Below, piece after piece: positions 61,620 to 64,000 of a stretch of 64,000 bases of DNA. This DNA is from Lysobacterales bacterium (GTDB lineage Bacteria > Pseudomonadota > Gammaproteobacteria > Xanthomonadales > Rhodanobacteraceae). The notes under the pieces were generated by a model. The model saw only the letters and a list, made by a program, of their open reading frames with translations. It was not told the origin of the DNA and did not search any database. The stretch is from the NCBI GenBank assembly GCA_016721015.1, contig JADKJL010000011.1, positions 333,890-397,889 of the forward strand, read 5' to 3'. Position 1 is the stretch's first letter; every line of letters starts with the position of its first letter. The position numbers were made by a program, and so were the translations under genes.

Positions 61620-62203
61620 ATGTATTCGTACGAAGACAGGATTCGAGCGGTCGAGTTGTACATCAAGCTCGGAAAACGCGTTAGGCCAACCATCCGTCAG
61701 TTGGGTTACCCAACCAAGAATGCCTTGAAGGGTTGGCATCGGGAGTACGAGAAGCGGCTCGATTTGCCGGTGGGCTATTCAGGCCGGAAACCCAAGTATT
61801 CGAATGCGCAGAAGGCGGCGGCAGTTGGCCACTTTATCAATCTCGACCGATCCATCGCTGCCTCCATACGAGCGCTGGGTTACCCCAGCCGTGGGACAAT
61901 GACCGATTGGGTTCGTGAGGCGTTTCCTCAGAGTAGGAAAGCCATGGTTGGCAGCGTTGGGTGGCCAAAGTACTCCGATTCAATGAAACTGACCGGAGTC
62001 TTAGAGCTTTGCTCTCGACCTGCAAGCGCACAAGCAGTCGCAAAAAAATTAGGCGTGTGCAGGCCGACGTTGTACAAATGGAAGAACCAGATACTCGGCC
62101 CCGAGGCTCCCGCATCCATGAAGCGCAACAACAACTCACCGCCAGTGTCAGCGCCAAAGTTGGCGGAGCTGGCGCGCCAGCTCGAGGCACTGCAACGTGA
62201 CAT
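61620..62203 (+). pseudogene. IS3-type transposase OrfA, truncated
   Basis: Residues 1 to about 194 read as an IS3-family OrfA: MYSYEDRIRAVELYIKLGKR, IRQLGYPTKNALKGWHREYE, a second similar helix-turn-helix unit (SIRALGYPSRGTMTDWVRE), and a C-terminal coiled coil LARQLEALQRDIRQL. A strong ribosome site (AGGAGGT) precedes the ATG. The frame then runs into unrelated IS21 sequence at about 62200, so the normal OrfA end and all of OrfB (the DDE transposase) are missing. It is probably inactive. I could not define the left end of the element with confidence; TGACCATCTGG near 61572 is a candidate. Confidence 0.75.
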
Positions 62204-62207
62204 CCGC

Positions 62208-63457
62208 CAACTCACGCAAATTGCTGTGGGAGGTTACGCCTTGGAGCACGGTGAGGCGGCGTTGTCCTACGCCGCAGTTCTGCGCACGCTGGGGTGCATT
62301 CGTAGGGCCGGATGCGGCGGTGATGCGACAGGTCTACCAGCCCGGCGAGAAACTGTTCGTCGACTACTCGGGCCTCACCGCCGAGGTGATTGATCGACAC
62401 ACCGGCCAGGTACGCAAGGCACAGGTTTTCGTGGCCGCGTTGGGCTATTCGCATGCGCTGTATGCCGAGGCCACGTGGACGCAGGCCTCGCCAGACTGGC
62501 TGGGCTCCCACACCCGTGCCCTGGAGTACTTTGACGGAGTGCCCGAGATCGTGGTGCCCGACAACCTCAAGAGCGGCGTCACCAAGCCGCACCGCTACGA
62601 GCCGGAGATCAATCGTGCTTATGCCGAGTGGGCGGCGCACTATGGTGTCGCCGTGGTGCCGGCACGGGTGCGCACACCCGATGACAAGGCCAAAGTCGAG
62701 AACGGCGTGTTGCAGGTGCAGCGGCAAATCCTGGCGCGCCTGTTCGGCCAATCGTTCTTCTCGTTGGCCGAACTCAACACGGCGATCCGTGAGCGTCTTG
62801 AACTACTCAACGACACTTCTCCAGAAACGCGAAGGCTCGCGCCGCAGCGCCTTGATTGGGGAGCGCCAGGTGCTGCGCGCGCTGCCCGAGTGCCGCCACA
62901 GCTACGGCGTCTGGAAGCGTGCCAATTCACGTCGATTACCACGTCGCACACGACAAGCGCGCATGTTCAGTGCCACACACCGCGATCGGCAAGACCGTGG
63001 ATGTGCGTGTCGGTGATCTGGTTGAGATTTACCACATGGCAATTTGGTCGCTGCGCATACGCCCGGCTACAAGGAAGGAGATTATTCCACGAAGCAAGAA
63101 ACATCGGGCGCCCGCCAGCACACCAGGGCCGTTGCCGAACTCGCACGAAAAACTACAAATAACGGGCACTGGCGATCGGTGAGGCGACCGCCGCTGTCAT
63201 CGGCGCCCAGATCCATCGCAAGGTGCATCGCGAGCAGACCCCGCGCCCGGCCATGGGCATCCCGCGGTGTCTGGCGGACTACAGCCCCTGAACGCCTTGA
63301 AGCGGCCTGTCAGCGCGCGCTGACGCTCAAAGCCTACAGCTGCCGTGCGATCACCGATCTGATCCGCGCCACGCCGCCACCCACGCCCAAGGCCCCGCCC
63401 AAACTGCGTCACGCCAACATTCGCGGCCATGCGCTGTTTGCAGGTGAGCCATGCTGA
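62208..63457 (+). pseudogene. istA: IS21-family istA, 5'-truncated and frameshifted
   Basis: Pieces of an IstA transposase lie in different frames in the right order. An N-terminal remnant LTRKLLWE and ALEHGEAALSY comes first. The DDE core follows (QVYQPGEKLFVDYSGLTAEV, VPDNLKSGVTKPHRYEPEIN, TPDDKAKVENGVLQVQRQIL). After a frameshift near 62815, KREGSRRSAL and SYGVWKRAN continue. After another near 62930, HVDYHVAHDKRACSVPHTAI follows. The C-terminus ERLEAACQRALTLKAYS through ANIRG ends at 63457. The helix-turn-helix start of IstA is missing, replaced by the IS3 orfA. At least three frame changes make it non-functional. Confidence 0.8.
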
Positions 63458-64000
63458 GCCAACCGCTTCATCAGGCCCCTCACTGATCTGGGCATGCGCG
63501 GCATGGCGCGTGCCTTCGATCAGCACGAACTTTGCGCCGATATCCGCGCCCCTGACTTCGGCGACCGCCTTGCCTTTGATGCTTGATGTCGAGCAGGCTG
63601 AGCGTGCCAATGCGCGCTACGCCCAACGCCTGCGCTGGGCCAAGCTTGGTCAGAGCGCCAGCCTTGAAGACCTCGGATCTGCGCACCCCGCGCGGCATTG
63701 AGCGCACGCTGATGACGAAACCGGGCACACCTGCCTTCCTCGATGAGCGGCTCAATGTGCTGGCCACATGCCCACGGGCGTCGGCAAGAGCTATCTTGCC
63801 CGTGCGCTCGGACAACGGGCTTGCCGCGAGGATAAAAGGGTAAAGTTATCTGCGCATGCCGCGCCTTTCGTCGATGAACCTGTTTGCGCCAGCGCGATGC
63901 ACAAGAAAGGCGCGTTCTACAAGCAACCGGGCTCCGCGTTGATCTCATCATCCTCGACGACTCCTCGGTCTGGCGCCACTTGCCGATGAAACCCAGCGTG
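63451..64000 (+). pseudogene. istB: IS21-family istB remnant, cut by the window end
   Basis: The ATG at 63451 overlaps the istA end by 7 nt, the normal IS21 arrangement. Fragments in several frames match the IstB helper ATPase: MLSQP, then DLGMRGMARAFDQHE after a shift, LKTSDLRTPRGIERTL near 63660, and the Walker A segment PTGVGKSYLARALGQRACRE at 63770-63830. A Walker-B-like ILDD is near 63950. Frameshifts and stops make it inactive. Confidence 0.75.

Larger units (their letters stand above)
61562..64000 (+). mobile_element. composite of decayed insertion sequences (IS3-type fused to IS21)
   Basis: An IS3-type 5' half joins IS21 istA/istB remnants at about 62200, all in the same direction. 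It lies directly after the low-GC propeller gene and extends past the window. The left boundary is approximate. The junction most likely arose by insertion of one element into the other followed by deletion. Confidence 0.65.

Overview
The window reads as one contig of a high-GC gammaproteobacterium, most likely in the Xanthomonadales (Lysobacterales). The reasons are the gene order pyrH-frr-uppS-cdsA-dxr-rseP-bamA-skp-lpxD-fabZ-lpxA-lpxB-rnhB-dnaE-accA, the full purine breakdown cluster, a TonB receptor/PiuC/Sel1 group, and many short palindromic intergenic repeats of the type common in xanthomonads. The genus cannot be fixed by eye. I saw no rRNA, tRNA or CRISPR.

Layout. 1-3.8 kb: a partial secreted protein, then gspLMN (type II secretion) and an inositol-monophosphatase-family enzyme. 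3.8-7.9 kb: an iron-uptake operon (siderophore receptor, PiuC, Sel1 protein) behind a possible Fur box. 8-17.5 kb: a purine catabolic island. XdhABC oxidises (hypo)xanthine to urate, PuuD oxidises urate, UraH, UraD and PuuE follow to allantoate, and Alc and AllA finish to glyoxylate and urea. 17.5-22 kb: a NarL-type two-component system divergent from a TonB receptor. 22.3-31.3 kb: nudE-cysQ, a large REC-REC-PAS-GGDEF-EAL protein, an MFS transporter, mazG, a DUF4097 protein and a LysR regulator. 31.4-36.4 kb: a dabB-dabA inorganic carbon transporter operon with a zinc-ribbon third gene. 36.5-58.4 kb, all minus strand: the conserved envelope and housekeeping cluster above, interrupted by an LtaS-like sulfatase and by repeat DNA. 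58.7-64 kb: a lower-GC secreted beta-propeller protein and decayed insertion sequences (an IS3-type orfA fused to IS21 istA/istB remnants).

The most unusual feature is repeat DNA invading the lpx operon. A paired GGGGAGT/ACTCCCC element fills the lpxA-lpxB gap and appears to provide the lpxB start codon. A related GGGAATC/GATTCCC element sits in frame inside lpxB, adding about 34 residues. Between dnaE and rnhB lies a 2-kb repeat mosaic: nine REP copies, a 30-unit GCCAAA microsatellite, long direct repeats, and an inverted pair about 0.9 kb apart. The other system worth attention is the lysR/dabB/dabA/zinc-ribbon locus, which would give an apparently heterotrophic organism an energy-coupled bicarbonate accumulation system with an unexplained partner.
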